Shown: in pieces, positions 48,701 through 56,734 of the stretch
Position numbering within the stretch: the first letter of the stretch is position 1
Layout of the letters: each line of letters opens with the position of its first letter
DNA from: Thiocystis violascens DSM 198
Lineage (GTDB): Bacteria; Pseudomonadota; Gammaproteobacteria; Chromatiales; Chromatiaceae
Direction of reading: 5' to 3'
DNA: 64,000 bases
Assembly: GCF_000227745.2 (NCBI RefSeq)
Contig: NC_018012.1
Coordinates: 1,054,001 to 1,118,000 of the forward strand
Notes under the pieces: generated by a model
Database searches by the model: none
Seen by the model: the letters and a program-made list of their open reading frames with translations, nothing else
Told to the model about the DNA's origin: nothing
Translations under genes and position numbers: made by a program

Positions 48701-50083
48701 ATGTCAACCAGTCTGCCGGCCATGACCTGTATCCGAAACCTTATCCACGCTTTCGTTCTCATTTCCCTTCTGCTGTCGGCGATGCCCTCGCACGCGGGTC
48801 TGCCCACGGCGGTCGATGGTCAGCCGCTTCCGAGTCTGGCGCCGATGCTGGAGCGCGCGGTTCCGGCGGTGGTCAATATCTCCACGGTGAGCCGGATCGA
48901 GACGGCGGACCATCCGCTGCTGCGCGATCCCTTTTTCCGCCACTTCTTCGATCTCCCTCAGGAACGCCAGCAGCGCAAAAGCAACAGCCTGGGCTCCGGG
49001 ATCGTCGTGGACGCCAAACGCGGGCTGGTTCTGACCAATCATCATGTCATCGCCAAGGCGTCCGGGATCGGGGTCGGCATGCACGACGGGCGCACCCTGG
49101 ACGCCGAACTGATCGGCGCCGACCCGGATACCGACGTCGCCGTTCTGCGCATCCCCGCCGCGGATCTGACGGCGCTGCCGTTCGCGGATTCGGACGCGCT
49201 CAAGGTCGGCGATTTCGTTGTGGCGATCGGCAATCCCTTCGGTCTCAGCCAGACCGTTACCTCCGGGATCGTGAGCGGACTGGGGCGTACCGGGCTCGGC
49301 ATCGAGGGTTACGAGAGCTTCATTCAGACCGATGCCTCGATCAATCCGGGCAACTCGGGCGGTCCGCTGGTCAATCTGCGCGGCGAACTGGTCGGCATGA
49401 ACACCGCGATCCTCGCCCCCGGCGGTGGCAATATCGGCATCGGCTTCGCGATCCCCGTCAACATGATCCGTTCCATCATGGAACAGATCGTGGAACATGG
49501 CGCGGTGCGGCGTGGGCTGTTCGGGGTCGGGGTGCAGGATCTGACCGGCGAACTGATCGCGGCCTTTGACCTTGAGGACCGCGCGGGCGCGCTCGTCACA
49601 AGCGTGGAAAAGGGCTCGGCGGCCGCCGACGCGGGACTGCGCGAAGGCGACATTATCCTCATGGTCAACGACAAACCCGTCAAAGGATCGGCGGATCTAC
49701 GCAATCGCTTCGGACTGCTGCGGGTAGGCGAGAAGGTGGATCTGACGATCGTGCGCGGCGGTAAAGAGCGTCGCCTGAGCGGAACCATCGCCGACCCCTA
49801 CCGCGATTTCGTTCCCGGCGAGCGTCTCTCGCCACTTCTCGCCGGCGCGCTGTTCGGCGATCTGGACCGCCGGGGCGGCATCCCTGCCGTGCCGGTGGGG
49901 ACGGTGGAGGCCGACAGCCCCGCCTGGAACGCGGGTCTGCGCGAGGGCGACCGCATCCTGCAGGTCAATGGTCAAGGCATCGGCGGACCGCGTGATCTTG
50001 CCGCCCTCGTGCGCAAGGCCGGCGGACTCTACAGTCTGCGGATCCAGCGCGGCGACGATCTGATCCTGCTGGCGCGGCGCTGA
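48701..50083 (+). CDS. degQ: Periplasmic Do/DegQ-type serine protease
   Basis: 460 residues from the ATG at 48701 (48722 is also possible; the frame is open to 48614). A signal peptide ends near SHA-GL. The catalytic triad is His in LTNHHVIAKA, Asp in DPDTDVAVLRI and Ser in NPGNSGGPLVN. Two PDZ domains follow (about 265-350 and 380-455). Its size fits DegQ/MucD. Divergent from the HD-GYP regulator gene. Quality control of periplasmic proteins. Confidence 0.92.
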   Translation: MSTSLPAMTCIRNLIHAFVLISLLLSAMPSHAGLPTAVDGQPLPSLAPMLERAVPAVVNISTVSRIETADHPLLRDPFFRHFFDLPQERQQRKSNSLGSGIVVDAKRGLVLTNHHVIAKASGIGVGMHDGRTLDAELIGADPDTDVAVLRIPAADLTALPFADSDALKVGDFVVAIGNPFGLSQTVTSGIVSGLGRTGLGIEGYESFIQTDASINPGNSGGPLVNLRGELVGMNTAILAPGGGNIGIGFAIPVNMIRSIMEQIVEHGAVRRGLFGVGVQDLTGELIAAFDLEDRAGALVTSVEKGSAAADAGLREGDIILMVNDKPVKGSADLRNRFGLLRVGEKVDLTIVRGGKERRLSGTIADPYRDFVPGERLSPLLAGALFGDLDRRGGIPAVPVGTVEADSPAWNAGLREGDRILQVNGQGIGGPRDLAALVRKAGGLYSLRIQRGDDLILLARR

Positions 50084-50504
50084 TTGGCGCGAACGCCTGG
50101 CGTGTTTCCGTGTCCATTAAGTTGTTCGTCGCGGTTCAGCCTAACGGCTTGACGCCCGGCGGCGGCGTGCCGTCGGAACTGCCGACCGAGCGGCCTCGTG
50201 GGCGGTTGACCGCCAGACGGTCTCGCGTAGGGTCGTGGCATCGGCGTTCTCGATGACGGCGATGAGCCCCGAGGTCAGATCGAGTTACTCGCGCGCATGA
50301 CCCCAGGCGTCGGCCTCGTCCAGCGTCTTGCGCGCCAGGTTTGCTTCCGGGCGACGGGGTTTGACAGACCCACAAGGCTACTGGCAGGTCATGTCGCCCG
50401 CAAGCGGGGTACTAAAGATGGCGAATGACGCCAAAATGAAAACTGCTGGCGCGGATTGCACCGAAGCAACGGAGCGCTTACCCATTTTATTTAACGCAGT
50501 CTCA
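50084..50504. other. Gap with a possible decayed coding remnant
   Basis: 421 nt. On the minus strand, 50141-50350 reads NLARKTLDEADAWGHARE, a stop, then DLTSGLIAVIENADATTLRE and more. This has the composition of a former helical protein but includes an in-frame stop and has no start. It may be a pseudogene of unknown family. The 3' end of the interrupted cytochrome c gene lies near 50490-50504. Confidence 0.35.
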
Positions 50505-51698
50505 GAGGGTGTAGACAAAATCAAACCGTTGTGGTCAACCGCCGCAGCAGGATGCGCGCCTCCGCCAGCCAAACCCAGGTTTCGGAGACCGCTGGCAGAC
50601 GGTCATGATGCATGATCAATCGACGGGCACGCTCATTCCACGCATGGGTGCGCTCGACAACCCAGCGCTTCGGCAGCGGAACGAAGCCGTCGGCGTTGGC
50701 GATCACCACTCGGTCAGGCGCCCCGTCCACGTGCCAGGAGCCAACGCTTTTGTTGGCTGGATGGCGCACGACTTCCACGCGGATCGCGTGGGTCTGCTCG
50801 GTGGTTTGGGCAAATTGACCGGCGTAGGCGCTATCGACAAACAGCGTGTTGATCTGGGGGTACTTGGCGGCCGCGTCAGCGACGGCGCCCGAGGCGGCAT
50901 CGCGGTCCTGAAGATTGGCCGCGACCACGCTCACCGCCAACACGAACCCCAAGGTATCGACCACCAGGCTGCGCTTGCGCCCCTTGACCTGCTTGCCCGC
51001 ATCAAAGCCGCTCGGTCCACCCTGCGGCGAGCCGCGGGTCGATTGCGCATCCAGCACCGCCGCCGTCGGCGCGATCTCACGCCCCTCGCGTTCGCGCCAT
51101 TGCCCCCGCAGTCGATCATGCATCTGCTCAAACTTCCCAGCCGCACTCCAACGGCGAAACGTCTTGTAGACATTCTGCCAAGGCGCGAAATCGTGCGGCA
51201 GCATCCGCCACGCGCACCCCGTGCGCACCACGTAGCAACACGCCTCCAGGATGCTCCGGCGCGACACGCGGGGCGGTTGACCCCGCCCGCCCGGCATCTC
51301 AAAGAGAGCGGCGACCAAGTCCCACTCCGCATCGGTCAGACAACTTGGGTAGCTTTGGTCGGGGTCGTGGCGACGATGCGCATCCGTATACCCATACCGA
51401 CGCGGCGTTGCGCGCGCTTGCGCCTCGAGACCACTCTCGCCCCGGAGGCGCGTGACGCCCGCCTCCCGCAAGGACTTGCGAATCGTTGCTTCATGAGCCT
51501 CGATTCCCGTCCGTGCCGCGAGTTCCCGGGCAATCTCTGACAGCGTGGAGGTCGGGCGATCCGTGACAATTTGACGCAATACCGCTTGCTCCGCCTCGTG
51601 AATCTTGGGGGGACGACCAGCTTTCGACATCAGCGCACACCAGCTCAGTTGTAGACTGGTATACAAATAGCAGCTCAATTATTTTTGTCTACACCCTC
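50505..51698 (-). mobile_element. IS5-family insertion sequence (about 1.19 kb)
   Basis: Terminal inverted repeats GAGGGTGTAGACAAAA / TTTTTGTCTACACCCTC. It is flanked by TCA (left) and TAA (right), both of the TNA type but not identical, so a mutated or recombined target duplication is likely. It carries one transposase gene and interrupts the 3' end of a cytochrome c gene. Confidence 0.9.
50521..51630 (-). CDS. IS5-family transposase with N-terminal HTH
   Basis: 369 residues from the ATG at 51630 (MSKAGRPPKIHEAEQ); the frame is open to 51678. An N-terminal winged-helix region (LSEIARELAARTGIEAHEAT) is followed by the IS5/DDE domain. This shows LTDAEWDLVAALF, RTGCAWRMLPHDF, AAVLDAQSTRGSPQGG (Asp), TLFVDSAYAGQF (Asp) and RWVVERTHAWNERARRL (Glu). 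The extra HTH segment is not in every IS5 member. All catalytic residues are present, so the element may be active. Confidence 0.9.
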   Translation of the reverse strand: MSKAGRPPKIHEAEQAVLRQIVTDRPTSTLSEIARELAARTGIEAHEATIRKSLREAGVTRLRGESGLEAQARATPRRYGYTDAHRRHDPDQSYPSCLTDAEWDLVAALFEMPGGRGQPPRVSRRSILEACCYVVRTGCAWRMLPHDFAPWQNVYKTFRRWSAAGKFEQMHDRLRGQWREREGREIAPTAAVLDAQSTRGSPQGGPSGFDAGKQVKGRKRSLVVDTLGFVLAVSVVAANLQDRDAASGAVADAAAKYPQINTLFVDSAYAGQFAQTTEQTHAIRVEVVRHPANKSVGSWHVDGAPDRVVIANADGFVPLPKRWVVERTHAWNERARRLIMHHDRLPAVSETWVWLAEARILLRRLTTTV

Positions 51699-52011
51699 TA
51701 AGGAACGCGGTCAAATCGGCGATTTCCTGGTCGGTCAGGTCGATCCTGGGCATCTTTGCCTCGGGTAGGGCCGCCATGGGATCCTTTAGATAGAGGCGGA
51801 TCCAGGCAGCGTCGCGCTTTGTCCCGATGCCATCGAGTGGACCGCCAAGTTCCGCCATCGGACCCGATTCGCCGGCCAGGGTATGACAGAGATTGCACAT
51901 TTTAGCGGCATAAATCCGTTGGCCGTTGATGAGATCGCCTTCCTGGGCACGGATGGCGATCACCAAAAGTGCCGAGCCGATAAAGAAGGCGGCAAGCAGA
52001 CGCGGCTTCAT
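51679..52011 (-). pseudogene. Class I cytochrome c, C-terminus cut by the IS5 element
   Basis: 110 residues: signal peptide (MKPRLLAAFFIGSALLVIAI), heme motif CNLCH, axial Met in AKMPRIDLTDQE and the C-terminal helix EIADLTAFL. The last residues GCRQK and the stop come from the IS end. Splicing out the IS would give an ending LTAFLRLR, a normal cytochrome terminus. The heme site is intact, so the protein may still work. Overlaps the tetraheme gene by ATGA; the two are probably electron-transfer partners. Confidence 0.85.
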
Positions 52012-52604
52012 TGCGCGGGCTCATCGATGGCTTCCGCTTGCGGCTTGGCGCTCTCGATTTCTCCCCGGCGCGCGGACAGATGTTGGAGAAGGTCGCGATG
52101 GCCGACATGCGCATGGCAGGTCACGCACCGCATGGCGTCTTGACCGCTGAAGTAGGTCTGATGGGCAAAGGCCGCGGTCGGTTTTTGATTCTTGGCCTGG
52201 TCGAGTCTGGAGTGGCAGACGAGACAGCCCGAGTCGTGGACATAGTCGCTGCGGCGTTCCAGATTCGCGATCCAGTCTGGCGCCTTGAAGATCGCGATCA
52301 TTTGCGCCAAGCCGTCATGAATGCCAGTGTTCACCTTGGCCATCAGGTAGCTGGCTGGACTGTCGTGGGGTAAGTGACAAGCGCTGCAGGCGGTCGTGAG
52401 CCCCCGTGGATTGCTACCGCCATGAACGTCCAGCGCATAGGTCTCGGCGAACGGCCGCATGGTGTGGCAGGCCGAACAGAATTCCTGGCCGGAAGTGGCC
52501 TCGATGGCGGATTCGGCGAGAATCCAGGAGCCTGCCATCAATCCCGGTAGAATGACGAGTGAGGTCAATGGGAAAAACAGCCATTTGCGAGTTTTCATCG
52601 GCAT
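52008..52604 (-). CDS. Tetraheme cytochrome c, NapC/NirT-like
   Basis: 198 residues. One N-terminal TM anchor (LFFPLTSLVILPGLMAGSWI) and four CxxCH heme sites: CSACHTMRP, CSACHLPHD, CLVCHSR and CVTCHAH. NapC/NirT proteins take electrons from the quinol pool and hand them to periplasmic reductases. The downstream monoheme cytochrome overlaps by 4 nt and may receive the electrons. No reductase gene is next to them, and the end of the pair is cut by an IS. Confidence 0.88.
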   Translation of the reverse strand: MPMKTRKWLFFPLTSLVILPGLMAGSWILAESAIEATSGQEFCSACHTMRPFAETYALDVHGGSNPRGLTTACSACHLPHDSPASYLMAKVNTGIHDGLAQMIAIFKAPDWIANLERRSDYVHDSGCLVCHSRLDQAKNQKPTAAFAHQTYFSGQDAMRCVTCHAHVGHRDLLQHLSARRGEIESAKPQAEAIDEPAQ

Positions 52605-52810
52605 CGGTCCATCTGCTGCTTCACACTCAATACTAGTTCAACCCTGGCAATCGCCAAGTGACTCGCCGATTCCGATGGCAACCGGCCGCTCCCTGAAACC
52701 CGGCATTGGCATCGTAATCCGCTTTTCCGATCGAGGCCCCGCATGCTGCTCGAAGAGTCCGACCTGTATCGCCCGCACCGACGGGGACGCTCTCTGTTCC
52801 TTGAACGCAA

Positions 52811-53770
52811 ATGGGTCTGACCGGACACCTTGCGCTGATTCTGGCCGCCTGTCTGCTCGACGCGATCTTTGGCGACCCGGTGTATCGACTGCATCCAATC
52901 CGAGTCATCGGCGCCTGGAGCCTGCTCTGGGAGCGCGCGCTGTTCGCCGTCGGGTTGAACGGGCACGGCGGCGGGATACTGCACTGGCTGCTGGTGGTCG
53001 GCGGCGCGCTTGCGGCCTGGTGGGGGGCACGGTTGGGACTCGGGCTGCTGCATCCCTGGCTGGCGCCGGCCTGGGATCTCTTCGTCGCCTACAGCCTGCT
53101 GTGCATGCGCGATCTGCTGCGGCACGGCCAGCGGGTGCTCGACGCGCTCGATGACCTGCCGACCGCGCGCCAGCGTCTGAGCATGCTGGTCGGACGCGAT
53201 ACCACGCATCTGCAACGCGACGGGATCGTGCGCGCCACGATCGAGAGCCTGTCGGAGAATCTGACCGATGGGGTGCTGACGCCGCTCTGGGCCTTGTGTC
53301 TGTTCGGTCTGCCGGGGCTGATTCTGGTCAAGACGGTGTCGAGTTTGGATTCACTGGTCGGTTACCAAAACGAACGCTACGGACGTTTCGGCTGGGCCGG
53401 AGCGCGTTCCGACGATCTGATCCATTGGCTGCCGGCGCGACTTTCGGTTCCCCTGATCGCCCTGGCGGCGACCATCCTCGATCTGCATCCCCGGCTAGCG
53501 TTCCGGGCCGCCCGGACTTACCATGACATGCTTCCGAGCCCCAATTCAGGCTGGAGCGAGGCCGCCTGCGCCGGCGCGCTGCGAGTGCGTCTGATCGGTC
53601 CCATCCGCGATGGCGGGCAGTTGGTCACCGAGCAATACATGGGCGATCCCGACTGGCCGGCGACTCTCGATGGCGTACATTTGCGCCAGGCACTGCGCCT
53701 GATTCTGGTCTGCTGTCTGTTGGCGGTTGCGGTCGGCGCAAGCCTGAGCGCGCTGGCGTGGGGATGTTGA
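52811..53770 (+). CDS. cbiB: Adenosylcobinamide-phosphate synthase CbiB/CobD
   Basis: 319 residues. Attaches aminopropanol to cobyric acid in B12 synthesis. Multi-TM inner-membrane protein with the family signatures FGDPVYRLHPIRVIG, RATIESLSENLTDGVLTPL, LDSLVGYQNERYGRFGWAGAR-type segment (SLDSLVGYQNERYGRFGWAG) and the late MLPSPNSGWSEAACAGALRV. Divergent from the cytochrome genes. No cobalamin riboswitch was seen in the 206-nt upstream region. Confidence 0.94.
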   Translation: MGLTGHLALILAACLLDAIFGDPVYRLHPIRVIGAWSLLWERALFAVGLNGHGGGILHWLLVVGGALAAWWGARLGLGLLHPWLAPAWDLFVAYSLLCMRDLLRHGQRVLDALDDLPTARQRLSMLVGRDTTHLQRDGIVRATIESLSENLTDGVLTPLWALCLFGLPGLILVKTVSSLDSLVGYQNERYGRFGWAGARSDDLIHWLPARLSVPLIALAATILDLHPRLAFRAARTYHDMLPSPNSGWSEAACAGALRVRLIGPIRDGGQLVTEQYMGDPDWPATLDGVHLRQALRLILVCCLLAVAVGASLSALAWGC

Positions 53771-53931
53771 CCGGAGATGTCTCTCTCATGGAGAATCGGG
53801 CAAGCATCGCTGGATCGCGGTTCGAGCCGCTTCTCGCTGGCGCCTCCCGTTGCGGCAAGCGATGGCGCCTAGGCGCATGGCAGACCGCGACGTCATATTC
53901 CTAATCGTTAATATTGAGTGACCCGCCGATT

Positions 53932-54705
53932 ATGTCGCGACATACAGTTTGGATCATGAATGGCAAGGGGGGCGTCGGCAAATCGGTGCTCATGATGGTC
54001 TTGTCCTGCCTCTACGACGCCATGGGCCGCCCGCTGCGTCTCATCGATATCGACGACAAGGCCAAGCTGGCCGAGTTCGTGGGCCACGACAACGTTCTTT
54101 CGCTACGCATCGGCGCGGATATCAAGGCGCTGCGCGCCGATCCCTCGCTCGCCTACAGCTACTGGGATCAACTGGCGGCCGAGATTCTGGAGCGGGATAC
54201 GGGCGTCGATCTCGGGGCCAACATGGATCGCCATATCCTCGAGTGGTCAGTCAAATCCGAACTGGGCGAGCTCTTGAGCGAAAGCGGCGTCAGCATGGAT
54301 ATCTATGTCCCCATCACCGCCGACCCGCTGGCGGTCAGCGCGGGCATCGAGGTGTTGGAGTCCGCCGCCAAGGCGTTTCCCGACAGTCGGCGGATTCTGG
54401 TGCTCAACCGGATCGCCGGTCATTTCAATGCCTATGAGGCGACCCCGGAATTTCATCGCATCGCGGCGATGCGGGCCGAGGGGTTGATCGTCGTCGGCAT
54501 GGAGCCCTGCCTGAGCGAGGCCTGGACCGACTTCGAGCGTCTGAAACTGCCGCCTTGGCGCATCCTGCAGATGAATGCCGCCACGGTGGCGCAGCAGACC
54601 GGACTGGGCATCCTGGCCGCCAAGCGCGCGGTCGGGGATTACGCCTCCTGGCTCAAGCAGTTGCAGCAGAGCTTCGCATCGCTGGTGCCGCTTCCCCCGC
54701 AATGA
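53932..54705 (+). CDS. ParA/MinD-like P-loop ATPase
   Basis: 257 residues from the ATG at 53932; a TTG at 53914 would add six residues. Deviant Walker A NGKGGVGKSVLMMVL and RPLRLIDIDDKAKLAEFVG at the Walker A' position. The middle (WDQLAAEILERDTGVDLGAN) is unlike plasmid ParA. No partner ParB-like gene follows; the next gene encodes a membrane protein. Such ATPases position structures or regulate assembly; the cargo is unknown. First of three such ATPases in 5 kb. Confidence 0.8.
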   Translation: MSRHTVWIMNGKGGVGKSVLMMVLSCLYDAMGRPLRLIDIDDKAKLAEFVGHDNVLSLRIGADIKALRADPSLAYSYWDQLAAEILERDTGVDLGANMDRHILEWSVKSELGELLSESGVSMDIYVPITADPLAVSAGIEVLESAAKAFPDSRRILVLNRIAGHFNAYEATPEFHRIAAMRAEGLIVVGMEPCLSEAWTDFERLKLPPWRILQMNAATVAQQTGLGILAAKRAVGDYASWLKQLQQSFASLVPLPPQ

Positions 54706-54782
54706 ACGCGGATTGCCGGCGCGGCCTGGATTGAGGCTCCCATCCCGCGACCGCGGTCGCGCATTTTCCCGTGGGTTGGTTG

Positions 54783-55856
54783 ATGACTGCACGCTGGTTT
54801 GCCCACCTCGACGCCCATATCGCCACCGGCCAGGTCGCCGTGGAAGCCGAAAGCGCGGAGCTTCTGGGCGAGTTGCTGAAACTCGAACCGGAGCAGCGCT
54901 GGTGCCTGCTCTTGCGACGCGACCCGCGTCTCGCGCGGCTGGTTGCCGTGGATTACCGACGCCTCCTGACCCTCATGGTCGAATTGGAGTCCGGCGCGAT
55001 CGCGGCCGCCCCGATTCCGCCGCAACCCTGCATTGATCACGCGTCGGCGCCCCTGGCCCTGCCCTATCTCGAACCGACTTCGCCGAAGGGTGCGCGACGC
55101 ATCCTCTGGCCTCTCGGTTTATCCTTATTGGCGTTGACGGGCGCGGCAGGCGGCATGTGGCTATCGAGCCAGGATGGACGGCAGCACCTGTCGCATCTGG
55201 GCCAGACGGCCCAGACCTGGTGGCGAACGCGGAACGTCACGGGAGCCGACCGCGAGGGTGCGCTGGCCTGGCAGATTCTGGACAGCGAACATCAGCGCCG
55301 CGCCATGGTGGCCTTCGTGGTGCTTGAGACCCTGTCGCGAAAACTCGCCGACGGTCAGCCCTTCGCAACCGAACTGGCCGCGCTCAACCGACTCTGGCCG
55401 GAGCCGGCGCAATTGGCCTTTCTGGATGCGCTCGCCGCTCAGGATCCCGCGGAGCCGGTCGCCCTGCGCGCGGAGCTGGCGCGCCTGAACGCGGATTTGA
55501 CCAGGCAGCGCGGCGAATGGACGCAGTTGGCGCAATATGGACGGTTGAGTCCCGCGGACTATGCCGCGCGCGTGCAGCCCCTGGAGACCTTGCGCGATCA
55601 GGCGGAGGCGGCCCTGACACAGGCCGGCCAAGGGGCCTGGCGGGCGGCGCTGGAGGCCCTGCCGGAGGTTGAGGATCCCGCGTATCGCAACTGGCGCGAG
55701 CGTGTTCAACGCTGGCTGGAAACCCAGGACGCCGTCTCTGAACTCGCGCGCCAGGCCTGGTCGCAATGGACATCCGGCCTGCCAAACGCGCCCCCGCCAA
55801 ATTCTCCCCAGCCAGACACGCTCCAGGCAGGCACGCCAAAGGCGCCACCGTCATGA
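54783..55856 (+). CDS. Uncharacterised single-pass membrane protein
   Basis: 357 residues from the ATG at 54783; a GTG at 54771 is an alternative. Residues 1-105 are cytoplasmic and helical (ELLGELLKLEPEQRWCLLLR). One TM helix (ILWPLGLSLLALTGAAGGMW) lies near 110-130. A large Ala/Leu/Arg-rich helical, probably coiled-coil region follows (about 150-330), with a proline-rich tail (PNAPPPNSPQPDTLQ). Downstream of the ParA-like gene in the same direction (77 nt), so likely a functional partner. No family recognised. Confidence 0.65.
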   Translation: MTARWFAHLDAHIATGQVAVEAESAELLGELLKLEPEQRWCLLLRRDPRLARLVAVDYRRLLTLMVELESGAIAAAPIPPQPCIDHASAPLALPYLEPTSPKGARRILWPLGLSLLALTGAAGGMWLSSQDGRQHLSHLGQTAQTWWRTRNVTGADREGALAWQILDSEHQRRAMVAFVVLETLSRKLADGQPFATELAALNRLWPEPAQLAFLDALAAQDPAEPVALRAELARLNADLTRQRGEWTQLAQYGRLSPADYAARVQPLETLRDQAEAALTQAGQGAWRAALEALPEVEDPAYRNWRERVQRWLETQDAVSELARQAWSQWTSGLPNAPPPNSPQPDTLQAGTPKAPPS

Positions 55857-55931
55857 TCCGGGCGCGTCATCCATTGTATTCGTATGGGATGATCGCCGCC
55901 CCGCCACTGCTCCAAGGTTCGGATCGATCTT

Positions 55932-56729
55932 TTATCCAGAGCCGAACAGTGCCCGCAGAAAACCTCCCAAACTGTTTTTGATGCCGATTCCCCTGTCGTC
56001 GGCGAGACGGGTCGCCACCTCTCGGATGTGCCGCGCACTCGCGGCCCTGGGGTTGAGAATCAGATGCGGCTTCTGCGCCATGATGCTTTTTTGGATCAGG
56101 GGATCGAACGGGATCGAACCGATACAGTCGAGTCCCTCGTGCAGGAAGCGGCTGGTGACGCTGTTAAGACGGGCGGCGACGTCCCGCGCTTGAGCGCCGG
56201 AGACAACGCAATTGACCAGGAGTTTGAGCGCCTTCCCGCGTGTTTCGCGGCGTGCCAGGACGGTTTTGACGATGCCGTAGGCATCGGTCAGGGAGGTTGG
56301 CTCCGGAGTCGTGACGATGACGGTACGTTCCGCCGCCAGGATAAAACGGATGACGTTATCGCCGATGCCGGCCCCGGTGTCGATGATCAGTATGTCGTAG
56401 CCATGGATCTCCTCCAGTCCGTGCAGGACATTCTGTCGTTCGTGCTCGCCCAGCTCGGAGAGTTCGGCGATTCCGCTGCCGCCAGCGATCAGGTCCAGGC
56501 CATACTCCGTCGGGATGACGATCTGAGACAGGTTTTTGCGTCCGCGCACCACATCGTGAATCGTGAATTCGGGATTGATCCTCATCTGTACATTGAGATT
56601 TGCCATCCCCATGTCGCCATCGAGCAGCAGAACGCGCTTCCCCCCGCGAGCCATGGCGATGCCCAGATTGACGGCGAGGGTGGTTTTGCCAACCCCGCCT
56701 TTCCCGGAGGTGATGCAGAGGCTGTGCAT
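55932..56729 (-). CDS. MinD/FlhG-like ATPase
   Basis: 265 residues from the ATG at 56729; the frame upstream overlaps the neighbouring gene. Walker A ITSGKGGVGKTTLAVNLG, Walker A' LLLDGDMGMANLNVQM, and Walker B in DILIIDTGAGIGDNVIRF. It has the FlhG/YlxH look (TIHDVVRGRKNLSQIV, GIAELSELG) but lacks the FlhG N-terminal DQAxxLR helix and has no flagellar genes nearby. It starts 5 nt after the ParA-SPOR gene, so the two are surely co-transcribed. Confidence 0.85.
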   Translation of the reverse strand: MHSLCITSGKGGVGKTTLAVNLGIAMARGGKRVLLLDGDMGMANLNVQMRINPEFTIHDVVRGRKNLSQIVIPTEYGLDLIAGGSGIAELSELGEHERQNVLHGLEEIHGYDILIIDTGAGIGDNVIRFILAAERTVIVTTPEPTSLTDAYGIVKTVLARRETRGKALKLLVNCVVSGAQARDVAARLNSVTSRFLHEGLDCIGSIPFDPLIQKSIMAQKPHLILNPRAASARHIREVATRLADDRGIGIKNSLGGFLRALFGSG

Positions 56730-56734
56730 CCGCT

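Noticed and set aside
52605..52810. Cobalamin riboswitch upstream of cbiB
   Set aside because: The conserved B12-box (GCCACTG) and associated elements were not found.
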